From assembly GCA_965222995.1 (NCBI GenBank), contig OZ244977.1, positions 186,001 through 250,000 of the forward strand: DNA of 64,000 bases, read 5' to 3'. This DNA is from SB11 sp965222995 (GTDB taxonomy: Bacteria > Bacteroidota > Bacteroidia > UBA8524). Every line of letters starts with the position of its first letter. The first letter of the stretch is position 1. This document shows, one piece after another, positions 1-9,648 of the stretch. Under the pieces are notes generated by a model, which saw only the letters and a list, made by a program, of their open reading frames with translations, was not told where the DNA came from and made no database searches. The position numbers were made by a program, and so were the translations under genes.

Positions 1-92
1 GATATGAGACCATTAAATGGTACTGTAATGCTATAGGCATAGATTTTAATAAGGCTATTACAGCTATTAATAACGCTAAAAAATTATATTAA
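1..92 (+). CDS. C-terminal end of an unidentified gene (5' end outside window)
   Basis: One frame is open from position 3 and reads 29 residues, ending KKLY, before TAA at 90-92. The next gene starts at the very next base, so the two are translationally linked and this is probably another polysaccharide-locus gene. Too little is visible to recognise a family. Confidence 0.5.
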   Translation, partial: YETIKWYCNAIGIDFNKAITAINNAKKLY

Positions 93-1337
93 TTGACTTT
101 AATATTTAACTTTATTAGTTACCTAATAATAGGTATTACAGGTATTCTTATAAATATTATAATAATAAATTTTTACGGTATTGATACTTTAGGTTTTTTT
201 AATGAGATTTATGCATTCTTTATTATATTATCACAACTAGGAGCAGGAGGAATACATCTTTCTACTCTACGTCATACCCCAATACATAAAGAAGATGCTG
301 AAGAGCAAAAAAAGATACTAATTGCGGCAGGTGTGTTGGGAATAGGGGTTAACATAGTATTATTATCAATATTTTATTTTTTAATACCTACTATTTCTGT
401 TATTTATAAACAACCTGATTTAAAACAAGGACTGTATTACATTATACCTGCTATACTATTTATTTCATTAAATAAAATATGTTTAGCATATGTTAATGGA
501 AAAAATAGGATGGTCCTATTTGCTGTTTTTCAGAGTTTAAGATTTGTGATAATGCTCCTAACACTTTTAACTTTAATTTTTCTAAAAATAAAAGGGATTT
601 ATATAAGTGTTATTTTTTCTTTTTCAGAAGCTTTCTTGCTGTTATTGTTATTAGTAACATTATTTAAGGATATATTTTTCTCATCAATAAATATTCAAGA
701 TTGTAAAGCTTGGATATTAAAACATATTAAATTTGGTAAGTATGCAGTTTTTGGAAATGTAGTTACTGATTTAAATACAAGAGTTGATGTGCTGGTGTTA
801 GGTCTTTTTTGCTCAAATAAGCTTATTGGAATATATACTTTTGCTGCTACTCTTGCTGAGGGTTTTCAGCAGTTGCCCATTGTTCTAAGAAACTTTTATA
901 ATGCTAGAATAGTTCATTTTCTTGTTAAAGAAGATAATAGACTTTTTAGTAAAATACTAAAAACTATAAAACGAAAGAGTTACTTAATAATATTGCCGCT
1001 TGGCGCATTGGGTATCTTGGTATATCCTGTATTGCTTATGGTTATTAAAATTGACGTACCATTAATAGCAAGTTGGCTTGTGTTTTCAGTACTCACAATT
1101 GGTATTATGATAGCTGGTGGATATATACCTATACAATTTTTAATGAATCATGCCGGTTTACCACTTAGACAAACACAGCTTCTTTTTATTTTGTTTCTGA
1201 TCAATTTAGTCCTGAATTTTATTTTAATTCCAATTATCGGTATAACTGGAGCTGCAATAGCAACAGCTTTAGCAACCATTAGTTTAATACCTACACTTAA
1301 AGGGTTCTCAAAAAAGTTTTTAGATATAAATGTTTAA
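93..1337 (+). CDS. Wzx-like oligosaccharide flippase
   Basis: A 414-residue integral membrane protein with about twelve hydrophobic segments separated by short polar loops. This is the size and layout of MATE/MOP-superfamily polysaccharide flippases, which move undecaprenyl-linked repeat units across the inner membrane. The last third carries the usual pattern of two long helices with Gly-Ala-rich turns (around GITGAAIATALA). The start is TTG at 93, directly after the upstream stop; no ATG lies nearby and the first helix begins within a few residues. Its stop overlaps the next gene by 8 bp. The family is assigned from topology and from its glycosyltransferase/polymerase neighbours; the exact substrate cannot be told. 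Codon content is extremely AT-rich. Confidence 0.75.
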   Translation: MTLIFNFISYLIIGITGILINIIIINFYGIDTLGFFNEIYAFFIILSQLGAGGIHLSTLRHTPIHKEDAEEQKKILIAAGVLGIGVNIVLLSIFYFLIPTISVIYKQPDLKQGLYYIIPAILFISLNKICLAYVNGKNRMVLFAVFQSLRFVIMLLTLLTLIFLKIKGIYISVIFSFSEAFLLLLLLVTLFKDIFFSSINIQDCKAWILKHIKFGKYAVFGNVVTDLNTRVDVLVLGLFCSNKLIGIYTFAATLAEGFQQLPIVLRNFYNARIVHFLVKEDNRLFSKILKTIKRKSYLIILPLGALGILVYPVLLMVIKIDVPLIASWLVFSVLTIGIMIAGGYIPIQFLMNHAGLPLRQTQLLFILFLINLVLNFILIPIIGITGAAIATALATISLIPTLKGFSKKFLDINV

Positions 1338-3138
1338 AAAGCTTTTACCTAAAATACACCCTATAACATTTACTCTTTTTTTAGCAGTACTATTTGCTCA
1401 CTTTATTTCATTTGATTGGGGTGTAAACTATGGAAATGATTTGTTTAATCAAGATTATGAGAGCGAAAACTTAAAAGGAAATTGGGTATTGGCCAGTGAT
1501 GTTGGAGATGAACATACCTATAATGGGTATATGGGCAATGCATATGCTTTAGAAAATAAATTTAAGGAGTATAAAAGTAATGAGATTGGCAAAATAGAGT
1601 TTATTAAAGAATGTTTTTATGCCCTTTCTCTTGAAGCTCCATTTTCAACAATTCCTGTTGCCCCTTTTATTTTTTCAGTATTTGCCTTTTTATGCTCTGC
1701 ATTATGTGTTTTGCTTGGGGTCATTGATGTTAACCCCTTTGATTTTCATTATATATATATGCTTTCAGGCAGGGCATTATCTATTTTTCTTTCAAGCTTA
1801 ATAGTTTTCCCTTTAAATAGTTTAATGAATACGTTATTTGAGGGTAATGACTTTTATAGGAAGAATAAATGGACAAGCGTATTAATTTTATTAGTTATAA
1901 TATGTGTGCCTGTTTTTTTTCTACATACAAAGTGGTTATCTTATAATGGCCCTTTAGCTACCCTAGAAGTTTTTATATTATATAAAATTGTGATGTATTT
2001 CAGAAATTATGATACATCAGTAAAATTACAACAGAAACTTTTCTTAGGTTTTCTCTTAGGGTTTGCTTTAGGTATAAAGTTCACAGTATTAGCAGCGTTT
2101 ATTGTTTTTGCCATTGGGTCTTTATTAAAATTTCTTGAATCAAATAAAAATATTTTAGCGTATTTTAAATCCAGATACTTTACTAATGCTATACAAGTAT
2201 TTGGATTTGCTGCATTAACATATTTTATAATAATTTTTCCTGCAATTATTACGGGTGATATATTTAGTGGGGTATCTAGTCAAACAAACATGCTATCAGG
2301 AAGTGGGGGGGCAGAGATTTCTAAGCTTGATGTTGCTACAGCCTTTTTTTTAAATACGTTGCCTACTACTTTAGGCTATTTAAATTATTTACTTTTTATA
2401 GTAGCTTTTAGCTATATAATAATGAGATTTAAAAAGACTAAACTATCTGTAAAGCTAGTGTGGGTATGGGCATTAATAATTATTTTGGTATTATTTTCAA
2501 ATAAGTTATCACTAAACCCTACGAGGTTAATTACTCTATCAATATTGGCATCAATATTAGTTTGGTTTTTTGTATTGAATAGTATTAATAAGTATAAAAA
2601 GGGATATTGGGCAACTGGTGTCTTAGTAAGTATTGGTATTATTAACGCAATATTTCTGACAATTAACATCTCCTCTGGGACAAAAGACTATACCAACAAA
2701 ATTGCTAATTGGACGAACAAGAACTTGCCTAAAGGATCATCAGTGGTTTTAAAAACAACATTTAGCCATGAACAGTATATTCCAATTTTTATGTATGAAA
2801 ATAATAAATACATGAATGAGGATTCAATTAAAACGTATCAATATAATTTTATTACTGACTGGAGTGAGATATCATTTGACGATTATAAAAAAGGGAAAAT
2901 AAAAGCGGAGAATAGGTTTTCCTTAAATTATATAAGCCAATTTAAACCTTGTTATTTATATATTTCACCGGAAATTAATATTGAGGGGCTTGAGAATACT
3001 AAACCACTAGTTTCCTTCAAACCAGAATACTATTCACCTTCATGGTTTGTAAAAGCTCTACAATACATATCTTTTAATGCCAACTTTTCTGAACTTTATT
3101 ATTATAATAAAAATGTGGATGTATACTACATTGAGTAA
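1330..3138 (+). CDS. Multi-spanning membrane protein, GT-C/PMT-like glycosyltransferase candidate
   Basis: 602 residues. A first membrane helix (about 11-28) is followed by a polar loop of about 65 residues rich in Asp/Glu/Tyr, then roughly ten further helices between about 105 and 446, then a soluble C-terminal region of about 155 residues. The loop after the first helix and a tail that opens with IANWTNKNLPKGSSVV are typical of GT-C enzymes of the PMT/GT39 type. These use polyprenyl-phosphate sugars on the outer face of the inner membrane. It overlaps the flippase by 8 bp and precedes a GT4 gene by 8 bp, so it belongs to the same operon. The catalytic acidic residues cannot be assigned with certainty; it could also be a polymerase-like protein. 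Confidence 0.5.
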   Translation: MFKKLLPKIHPITFTLFLAVLFAHFISFDWGVNYGNDLFNQDYESENLKGNWVLASDVGDEHTYNGYMGNAYALENKFKEYKSNEIGKIEFIKECFYALSLEAPFSTIPVAPFIFSVFAFLCSALCVLLGVIDVNPFDFHYIYMLSGRALSIFLSSLIVFPLNSLMNTLFEGNDFYRKNKWTSVLILLVIICVPVFFLHTKWLSYNGPLATLEVFILYKIVMYFRNYDTSVKLQQKLFLGFLLGFALGIKFTVLAAFIVFAIGSLLKFLESNKNILAYFKSRYFTNAIQVFGFAALTYFIIIFPAIITGDIFSGVSSQTNMLSGSGGAEISKLDVATAFFLNTLPTTLGYLNYLLFIVAFSYIIMRFKKTKLSVKLVWVWALIIILVLFSNKLSLNPTRLITLSILASILVWFFVLNSINKYKKGYWATGVLVSIGIINAIFLTINISSGTKDYTNKIANWTNKNLPKGSSVVLKTTFSHEQYIPIFMYENNKYMNEDSIKTYQYNFITDWSEISFDDYKKGKIKAENRFSLNYISQFKPCYLYISPEINIEGLENTKPLVSFKPEYYSPSWFVKALQYISFNANFSELYYYNKNVDVYYIE

Positions 3139-3146
3139 GAGATTTA

Positions 3147-4364
3147 ATGAAAACTAAGTTATTATACATCCATTCTAACACATCTGTAGGTGGGGCTACA
3201 AATAGCCTGTTATATAATGTTCTTAACCTTTCAAAAGATAAATTTTCTGTAAAAGTTCTTTTTTTAGGTAAAAAAGGGCCAGCATCAGAGTTATTTTTAG
3301 CAAATGGAGTTGAGATTGACCATTTAGAAGGAATTACCAACTATCAGCATGCAGAAAATGCTATAATTAAATGGGGTGGACGAAACCCCATTAAACCTAT
3401 TACAAGGTTTTTTAGAATGCTTCAATCTGTTTCAAAAATAGAAGCATACTTAAGGGAAGCAGATTGTGATATGATTCATATTAATACATCGGTAATGCTA
3501 CCGGTTGGATTGGCAGCGAAACGTGTGGGGGTTAAAACAGTTTGGCATGTGAGAGAGCCGATTGCTAAAGGAACATTTGGAATAAGGAAAACAATTGTAA
3601 GAAAAATTATAAATAGTTGTTCTGATAAGATTATAGCAATATCAAAACAAGATGCTATTGCATTAGGCAGTGGTAATAAAAGTAAAATAGAGATAGTTTA
3701 TAACTTTGTAAATTTTAATAGCTTTAACAAAGAAATATATAGGTTTTCTTTGCATGATGAGTTAGGGATAAGCCTGGATACTAAAATAATTACCACACTG
3801 GGTGGGGTTATACATAGTAAAGGTACCGACATTTTTATTAAGGCTGCTGCAAAAATTTTAAAACAACACCCTGATAGCCTGTTTATAGTAGTAGGGTATC
3901 CACCAACAGTAAGTCAAAGGCGGAGGACTCTATTTGGAGGGACAACTCCATCATATAAGTGTTTACAACTCATAAATGAGTTGAAGCTTGAAGAAAATGT
4001 AAAGTTTATTGGTATTAGAAATGACATACCACAAGTTTTGGCATCATCATCAATTCTTATGTGGCCGGCAAGTATTCCTCATTTTTCGAGACCAATTATT
4101 GAAGCTCAGGCAATGGGAGTGCCGGCAATAGGTACTGATTTTGCAATTACACGCGAAGTAATAGAGCCTGAGAAAACGGGTTTACTATTTAAACGCTTTG
4201 ATGATGATGATTTAGCTGCAAAAGCAAATATGTTGTTAGAAGATGAAAACCTGTATAATTCTATACTTGAAGAAGGGTATAAACAAGCTATTGTGAAGTT
4301 TAACTCTGCTAATAATTTCAAAACTATACTAGGTGTTTATAATGACCTTTTAGGACTTGAGTAG
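3147..4364 (+). CDS. Glycosyltransferase family 4 (GT-B fold)
   Basis: 405 residues with the two-domain GT-B layout. The N-terminal half starts with a short strand and a glycine-rich loop (SVGGATNSL), typical of acceptor-binding domains. The C-terminal half starts near residue 205 with an IITTLGGV strand and carries the donor-site signature IIEAQAMGVPAIGTD around residues 317-331, then the conserved acidic stretch EVIEPEKTGLLF. The first glutamate of the classic E-x7-E pair is not obvious, so the motif is degenerate. It is predicted to transfer a nucleotide-activated sugar to the growing lipid-linked oligosaccharide at the cytoplasmic membrane. Its end overlaps the next glycosyltransferase by 8 bp. 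Sugar specificity cannot be read from the sequence. Confidence 0.8.
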   Translation: MKTKLLYIHSNTSVGGATNSLLYNVLNLSKDKFSVKVLFLGKKGPASELFLANGVEIDHLEGITNYQHAENAIIKWGGRNPIKPITRFFRMLQSVSKIEAYLREADCDMIHINTSVMLPVGLAAKRVGVKTVWHVREPIAKGTFGIRKTIVRKIINSCSDKIIAISKQDAIALGSGNKSKIEIVYNFVNFNSFNKEIYRFSLHDELGISLDTKIITTLGGVIHSKGTDIFIKAAAKILKQHPDSLFIVVGYPPTVSQRRRTLFGGTTPSYKCLQLINELKLEENVKFIGIRNDIPQVLASSSILMWPASIPHFSRPIIEAQAMGVPAIGTDFAITREVIEPEKTGLLFKRFDDDDLAAKANMLLEDENLYNSILEEGYKQAIVKFNSANNFKTILGVYNDLLGLE

Positions 4365-5523
4365 CGTAAGAAAAGAAAACAAGATTTTATTTATAACACG
4401 ATGCCTTCCTTATGAAATAGGTGGGACCCCGGTGGGAATTCGTAATTTGCTTCAAAACTTTGATCCAAAAAAGGTTATTGTATTAGGCAGGACAGTAAAT
4501 CCAAAGAAGAAGTTAGAAAAAGAGAGTATTAAATACAAAATGTATGAGATACCCACACCACAAGGAAAAGGAATGCGGCTTTGGCGTTTTCTTTCAGTAA
4601 TACCAGGCTTTTTTATTGGTTTATATGTTATTCGTAAATACAGAATAAAAAAACTTATAGGTGTTTATCCTGATGAAGGTTCATTATTACTGGGGTATTT
4701 GCTTAGTGTTTTTACTAAAGTTGAATTTTACCCATATTTTTTTGATTTGTATAGTGAGTTTAAGCGGAATAATTGGCAAGATACAGTAGCTAAATGGCTA
4801 CAGAGAAAAAGTTTTAAAAAAGCAAAAAAGGTAATTTGTCTTACTGATGGCATGAAAGCTTTTTATAAAGAAAATTATAACCTCGAGGCTTACACCGTAC
4901 CCAATGTAATAAACCAAAAAATCAATAATAGTATAAACACTTTTAATAAGTGGAGTGAAGGTGAAAAGTTTAGAATAGGTTATAGTGGTGCGATAAATAG
5001 AGACAGGCTGGATACTCTTCAGATATTTTTTTCATGTATAAAAGATAATCCTAAATATGAGATGGTTTACTTTACCTCTCAAAGTGAAGAATACTTAAGA
5101 AAAAATGATGTTTTTGGAGAGAACACTACAATAAAATTTTGTACATCTCAAGCAGAGCTTTTAAAAGAACTACAAAACTGCCATTTATTGTATCTTCCGC
5201 TAAGCTTTAATAACCCACCTGAAATACTTCCAAACATGATGACATGTTTTGGCACTAAAACGTATGAATATTTAATAGCAGGTTGCCCAACATTAGTTCA
5301 TTCTCCAAGTAATTTTTTCAATTATACATTTCTAAAAGAAAATGAATGTGCTTATACCTTAAGTGCAAATATTAAAAATGAGGTTGAAAAGTATATTTCA
5401 GAATTAATAAAGGGTTATAATGAAAAAGCCCCAAGACTAGTTTCAAGAGCGTATGAAACTGCTGCCCAATTTAGAGGAACTTTGGTTAGTGAGAAACTTA
5501 TGAAGATTGTTGGTGAAAAGTAA
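4357..5523 (+). CDS. Glycosyltransferase family 4-like
   Basis: 388 residues, GT-B type. The N-terminal half opens with a strand and a glycine-rich loop (YEIGGTPVGIRNLL), followed by a membrane-associating hydrophobic stretch (FLSVIPGFFIGLYVI). The C-terminal half contains FRIGYSGAINRDRL and the donor-site pattern KTYEYLIAGCPTLVH, where the glutamate is the usual ribose/diphosphate-contacting residue. The ATG overlaps the end of the preceding GT4 gene by 8 bp. An assembly glycosyltransferase of the locus; sugar and linkage unknown. Confidence 0.75.
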   Translation: MSSVRKENKILFITRCLPYEIGGTPVGIRNLLQNFDPKKVIVLGRTVNPKKKLEKESIKYKMYEIPTPQGKGMRLWRFLSVIPGFFIGLYVIRKYRIKKLIGVYPDEGSLLLGYLLSVFTKVEFYPYFFDLYSEFKRNNWQDTVAKWLQRKSFKKAKKVICLTDGMKAFYKENYNLEAYTVPNVINQKINNSINTFNKWSEGEKFRIGYSGAINRDRLDTLQIFFSCIKDNPKYEMVYFTSQSEEYLRKNDVFGENTTIKFCTSQAELLKELQNCHLLYLPLSFNNPPEILPNMMTCFGTKTYEYLIAGCPTLVHSPSNFFNYTFLKENECAYTLSANIKNEVEKYISELIKGYNEKAPRLVSRAYETAAQFRGTLVSEKLMKIVGEK

Positions 5524-5534
5524 ACTATTGTAAG

Positions 5535-6716
5535 GTGAGCATAAAGAGTAAAAAAAGAGAAAAACTACTATATTATTATTCCTTTTTTCAAGCATTTCCA
5601 GTAGTAGCTATTGTAGTAAACCTTACCTTTTACTTTTTTCCTGGGCTTTTTTTGAGCTATAGGAAATTGCAGAAACTAAAGGTTAATCATTACTTCCAAT
5701 TTGTAGCTGTGCTGTTTGGTATAGGGGCTCTTATTTCTACAATAGACAGCCACAATATTAAGCGTTCTTTGGTGGTGCTACCAAATTATTTGTATTGGAC
5801 GTTTATAATAATTTTCTTTTACAATTATAGGAAACACATAAATTTTGATATCGTATCAAAAGCCATTCATAAAGGTATAATTTATCTAAATGTATACTAT
5901 TGGGTTATAGAAAGGTTTGTACAAATACAGTTTCCGGGTATTAAATATCTTGGTGAGAATGGATATGCAGTATTAATGATATGTTTTGTGCCATTGGTAT
6001 TGAAACGGATTGAACTTAAAAAAGGAATCAGAACAGCAATAATATATGGTGCAATATTTATAGTTTTAGGTTTTTTAAGTGGTAGTAGAGCAGGTTCGGT
6101 ACTTGTAGCTGTTGGAGCTTTTTTAACTTTAGCAGGGAACAGGTTAAATGCACGCCGTTTAATACTTATAGGAATTACAGGCTTGGCTGCATATTGGGCT
6201 GTATATAATGCTGCAATTATAAAACTGGCTATTGGTGCTCTAAGTGAGGAAACCTCTACACTTATATATGATACCCAAGAGGTTGTGGAGACAGATGGTT
6301 CTTATCTGCTGAGAAAAGCAATGGTAGAGAAAGGATTGATATTATTTGAAGAAGAACCTTTAACGGGATTGGGGTTAAACAACTGGAGTGAGCACGAAGT
6401 AGAATTTAGAGGAGACTTTGTTGGGGCAGAAAGAATTATTTATAAATCGAGACTTGAAAAATTCAGTGCACATAACTCTTACATCTCTTTTCTTGGAGAA
6501 GGAGGATTACTGGTTTTTATTCCCTTTGTTTTAATCCTCCTTATAACATTATTAACCCTTTTGAGGCAATACTCTAAACTTGATGATAGTCAGCGGCCAA
6601 TACTTTGGGGGCTATTGATGATGTCTATACATATTTATTTTATTTCGGCAATGTTAAACTCGTTCACATGGTTTTTCATTGCTATAGGAGGTGCGGCAGC
6701 TTTTAAAAACAAATAG
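5535..6716 (+). CDS. O-antigen ligase/polymerase-family protein (Wzy-like)
   Basis: 393 residues with about ten to eleven membrane helices and one larger periplasmic loop (about residues 235-315) before the last helices. Within the protein are the recurring landmarks of the PF04932 O-antigen ligase/polymerase family: a SGSRAGS turn near residue 183, GLGLNNW inside the big loop, and AHNSYISFLGEGG at its end with the conserved His. In a locus that also holds a flippase and an initiating transferase, the simplest role is the Wzy polymerase that joins repeat units in the periplasm. Start is GTG at 5535, 11 bp after the preceding stop. A ligase role cannot be excluded from sequence alone. Confidence 0.75.
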   Translation: MSIKSKKREKLLYYYSFFQAFPVVAIVVNLTFYFFPGLFLSYRKLQKLKVNHYFQFVAVLFGIGALISTIDSHNIKRSLVVLPNYLYWTFIIIFFYNYRKHINFDIVSKAIHKGIIYLNVYYWVIERFVQIQFPGIKYLGENGYAVLMICFVPLVLKRIELKKGIRTAIIYGAIFIVLGFLSGSRAGSVLVAVGAFLTLAGNRLNARRLILIGITGLAAYWAVYNAAIIKLAIGALSEETSTLIYDTQEVVETDGSYLLRKAMVEKGLILFEEEPLTGLGLNNWSEHEVEFRGDFVGAERIIYKSRLEKFSAHNSYISFLGEGGLLVFIPFVLILLITLLTLLRQYSKLDDSQRPILWGLLMMSIHIYFISAMLNSFTWFFIAIGGAAAFKNK

Positions 6717-6728
6717 TATAGCAGCAAA

Positions 6729-8441
6729 ATGCTGAATATTACAGCTAAAATCATAAATAAGCTTAGCGACGAAGACTGGGCAGATTATTCCAAAGTTTGG
6801 AATGAGTCTAATACAAGAAATCCATTTATCAGCCCTCAGCTATTAAAAATAAATTATAGTCAAACAAATAATTTAAACATAGCATACTTTTACAGTAATG
6901 ATAAGTTGATTGGAGCTATACCGTTTATGTTAAACGGAGGTAATCTTAAAATAGCAGGCGAATCAATGTCTGATTCTATACAGTTTCCTTTTCTACCGGC
7001 AACATCAATAACACAAAAGTATTATGCTATAAAAGAAGTGCTTTCTAAGATAAACCCTTCAAACATTGAGTTTAAAAAACTCTGTACAGCCAACACATAT
7101 TTGTATCTTATAATTAAAGCTGTTAGTGAGCTAAACTATAAAGCAATATTTGTAAAATCTTGGAAAAACTTATTTGTTAGAGAGAATACAAGTGAGGAAG
7201 GGAATAAAAGCTTCAGAAGGATTTTTAATAAAAGTAATACAAGAAACTACTCAAATAAATATAAGCGCGAGCATAATTATACCGTTAAGGTTGTCGATGA
7301 ATTTGACGAAGACGAACTAAATAAATTTCTAAGTTATTTTTTCATGTATCATGAGATTAGATGGAATAATACCCCAACGCCATCCATATACATTAATAAA
7401 GAACTTAGGGAGGAACTGAAAAGAAAAGTTAAAGGCTGGTTATTAGAGAAATCATGTGTTTTATTTTCTCTTGATGTTGACGGTAAACCAACATCTATGG
7501 CTATTTGCCTCAAAACAAAAAACTCAATAGTATATCACCAAATAGCGTATTCATCAAACGATATATACTTAAAATACAGAATTAACAAACTGTTGATTTT
7601 TGAATTATCAAAGTGGATGGCTGATAATGACTTGACAATTTTAGATTTTGGTGTGGGTGAAGAACCATATAAATACGAATACACAAAAACCGAAGATTTT
7701 TTGGTAAGGGTTTATGCTTCAAAAACCAAGCTTTCAAAAACATATATAAAAGGTATAGTTGATTATCATTATCAAAAAAGCCCTCGTTTAATAAACTTTT
7801 TAAATAATAAACTTAGAGTTAATATTTCAAAAACTAAGTTGAAAATCAAAACAGTTAATAAGAAACTGAAATACTTGCTAAAAGAATTTAAGACTGATAA
7901 GAAGTTTATTTCAAAAAAAATCAAAAAAGCTACAGAGCCCGATACCCAATATTTTTACAAGTTTATTCCGGATAAAATATCTTTTGAAACTAAAAAAGGT
8001 ATAACTTTTAGTATAGGTAAGCCGTATGATATTATCTCATTTTATGAGAAAGAAATAGTGCTAACACCGGCAAAAAGGCAATATTATCTTACAATAATAG
8101 CTGAAAATAAAAAAACACCTTATTGTCTTTATACCGATAGCGGGGAGGTAGCTAGTATTGCATGGGTAGTTGAACCCCATGACTATGAATTGCCTGAAAA
8201 GAGTGAACTAAATAACCCGCAAGTAATTATAGATTGTTTCACGGCAAAACAACACAGAGGTAAAGGGTATTATGCATATTTATTAAATATTATTTCATCA
8301 AAAAAAGAGACAGACTCACTTATTTATACTAATAACTGGAATATTGCTTCACAGCGGGGAATTGAAAAAGCAGGGTTTGAAAAGATAGCAACAAGAATTT
8401 TGAAGAAGGGTAGTGGGTATAAGTGGCAATCGGTTAATTAA
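6729..8441 (+). CDS. FemAB/BioF2-like acyltransferase fused to a C-terminal GNAT domain
   Basis: 570 residues that look like two acyltransferases in one chain. Residues about 1-340 resemble the CelD/BioF2-like GNAT family (PF13480, FemAB-related), with the region FSLDVDGKPTSMAICLK, the central Tyr-rich strand and the closing FGVGEEPYKYEYTK pattern seen in these proteins. A Lys-rich linker (about 345-420) follows. Residues about 425-565 form a second, classical GNAT fold with the acetyl-CoA loop HRGKGYYAYLL near 508-518 and the NIASQRGIEKAGF strand-helix after it. Such proteins acylate amino sugars or aminoacylate surface polymers. Both substrates are unknown here, and the two-domain layout is unusual compared with single-domain relatives. 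Confidence 0.65.
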   Translation: MLNITAKIINKLSDEDWADYSKVWNESNTRNPFISPQLLKINYSQTNNLNIAYFYSNDKLIGAIPFMLNGGNLKIAGESMSDSIQFPFLPATSITQKYYAIKEVLSKINPSNIEFKKLCTANTYLYLIIKAVSELNYKAIFVKSWKNLFVRENTSEEGNKSFRRIFNKSNTRNYSNKYKREHNYTVKVVDEFDEDELNKFLSYFFMYHEIRWNNTPTPSIYINKELREELKRKVKGWLLEKSCVLFSLDVDGKPTSMAICLKTKNSIVYHQIAYSSNDIYLKYRINKLLIFELSKWMADNDLTILDFGVGEEPYKYEYTKTEDFLVRVYASKTKLSKTYIKGIVDYHYQKSPRLINFLNNKLRVNISKTKLKIKTVNKKLKYLLKEFKTDKKFISKKIKKATEPDTQYFYKFIPDKISFETKKGITFSIGKPYDIISFYEKEIVLTPAKRQYYLTIIAENKKTPYCLYTDSGEVASIAWVVEPHDYELPEKSELNNPQVIIDCFTAKQHRGKGYYAYLLNIISSKKETDSLIYTNNWNIASQRGIEKAGFEKIATRILKKGSGYKWQSVN

Positions 8442-8445
8442 AAAG

Positions 8446-9642
8446 TTGAAATTAGGTTATTTTAATCACGGACATTTTTTAACTGATGAAAACGGGCTGC
8501 AGTATGTAGCTTTTGATATTGCTATTTGGGCTGAACGCTTTGGAGATTTATGTGATAAATATGTTTGCTTTTTAAATAACGGAGGTAAAATAAATAGTAA
8601 TGCTATCCCAAAATCTTATTATCCCTTAACAGAAAAAGCATCAATAGTAGATATTGGTAAACAAGCCCCACACCGCATAAAAGGTTTTGGTATAGGCTTA
8701 AATAAAAAAGCAATTTATAAGGCAACCAAAAACCTTGATTATATAATTATACAGGGACCAACCCCGCAACAAATACCGGTTGCCAAAAACGTTCATCCCA
8801 ATTGTAAAATAGCTAGCTTATTGGTTGGTATACTAACCAAAGCACCAAAAGAAATATTTCGTCCAAAGGGTATAAAAAGTACCGTAAAAGAATTCTCAAA
8901 AAATGTATTGAGGGTATATACCAATTATTTAACAGAACGCTTGGTAAATAAATACAGCCACATTGTTATGGGGAATAACCCCGCAATGAAATCGTCGTAT
9001 AAAGTAAAAGGTAATAGATTTAATTTAGTCTCAAAAGGATTGATTCGTGATAATGAAATAGTAACTGCTGAGCGTAAACAACACGAAGGAGTACTGAGAC
9101 TAATTTTTTATAGTCGTTTAGATCCTGAAAAAAATGTTGAATTATTAGTTAAAGCAGTAGCTGAGTTACGAAAGGGGGGACGAGAAGCAATACTTGATAT
9201 ATATGGTGGGTCTGCAGTCCCTGCATATAAAAATTATATTGATAATGTAATACATAATTCGGGAGTTAAAGAATACATCAATTTTAGAGGTGAAATACCC
9301 AATAACAAAAAAGTTGAAATCTTTAACCAATCTGATATTTATATATTTAATACATGCACCAATGAGGGCTACCCCCGCACTCTTTGGGAAGGGTTTGCCG
9401 CAGGCATACCCACTATTTGTGTAAACTACTTGGGCATTTCAAAATTTTTTACCAACCAAGAAGCATTAATATTCAAGCAAAACAGTTTAGATGATTTACT
9501 GGCAAAAATTAAAATGTTGGACGGTAATGAAGAATTGCAAAGAACCTTGGTAAAAAACTCACAAGCATTATTGCGGGAGAATACCATGGAGAAATCAACC
9601 CAACATATTTATAATTTGTTGCAGGAGGCACTGCCTGCATAA
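8446..9642 (+). CDS. Glycosyltransferase family 4
   Basis: About 398 residues from TTG at 8446, five bases after the preceding stop. A longer reading from GTG at 8413 is possible, but it adds only residues that overlap the upstream gene, while LKLGYFNHGHF already gives the first strand. The C-terminal half has the GT4 landmarks LIFYSRLDPEKNVELLV, the diphosphate-site IYGGSA, and a perfect E-x7-E motif in NEGYPRTLWEGFAAG. It is predicted to act at the cytoplasmic face on the lipid-linked glycan. It is followed 6 bp later by the polysaccharide deacetylase gene. Specificity unknown. Confidence 0.8.
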   Translation: MKLGYFNHGHFLTDENGLQYVAFDIAIWAERFGDLCDKYVCFLNNGGKINSNAIPKSYYPLTEKASIVDIGKQAPHRIKGFGIGLNKKAIYKATKNLDYIIIQGPTPQQIPVAKNVHPNCKIASLLVGILTKAPKEIFRPKGIKSTVKEFSKNVLRVYTNYLTERLVNKYSHIVMGNNPAMKSSYKVKGNRFNLVSKGLIRDNEIVTAERKQHEGVLRLIFYSRLDPEKNVELLVKAVAELRKGGREAILDIYGGSAVPAYKNYIDNVIHNSGVKEYINFRGEIPNNKKVEIFNQSDIYIFNTCTNEGYPRTLWEGFAAGIPTICVNYLGISKFFTNQEALIFKQNSLDDLLAKIKMLDGNEELQRTLVKNSQALLRENTMEKSTQHIYNLLQEALPA

Positions 9643-9648
9643 GATATT

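Noticed and set aside
8413..8445. GTG at 8413 as start of the glycosyltransferase gene
   Set aside because: It would overlap the upstream gene by 29 bases and only adds non-conserved residues; TTG at 8446 lies just after the upstream stop and starts the first strand.
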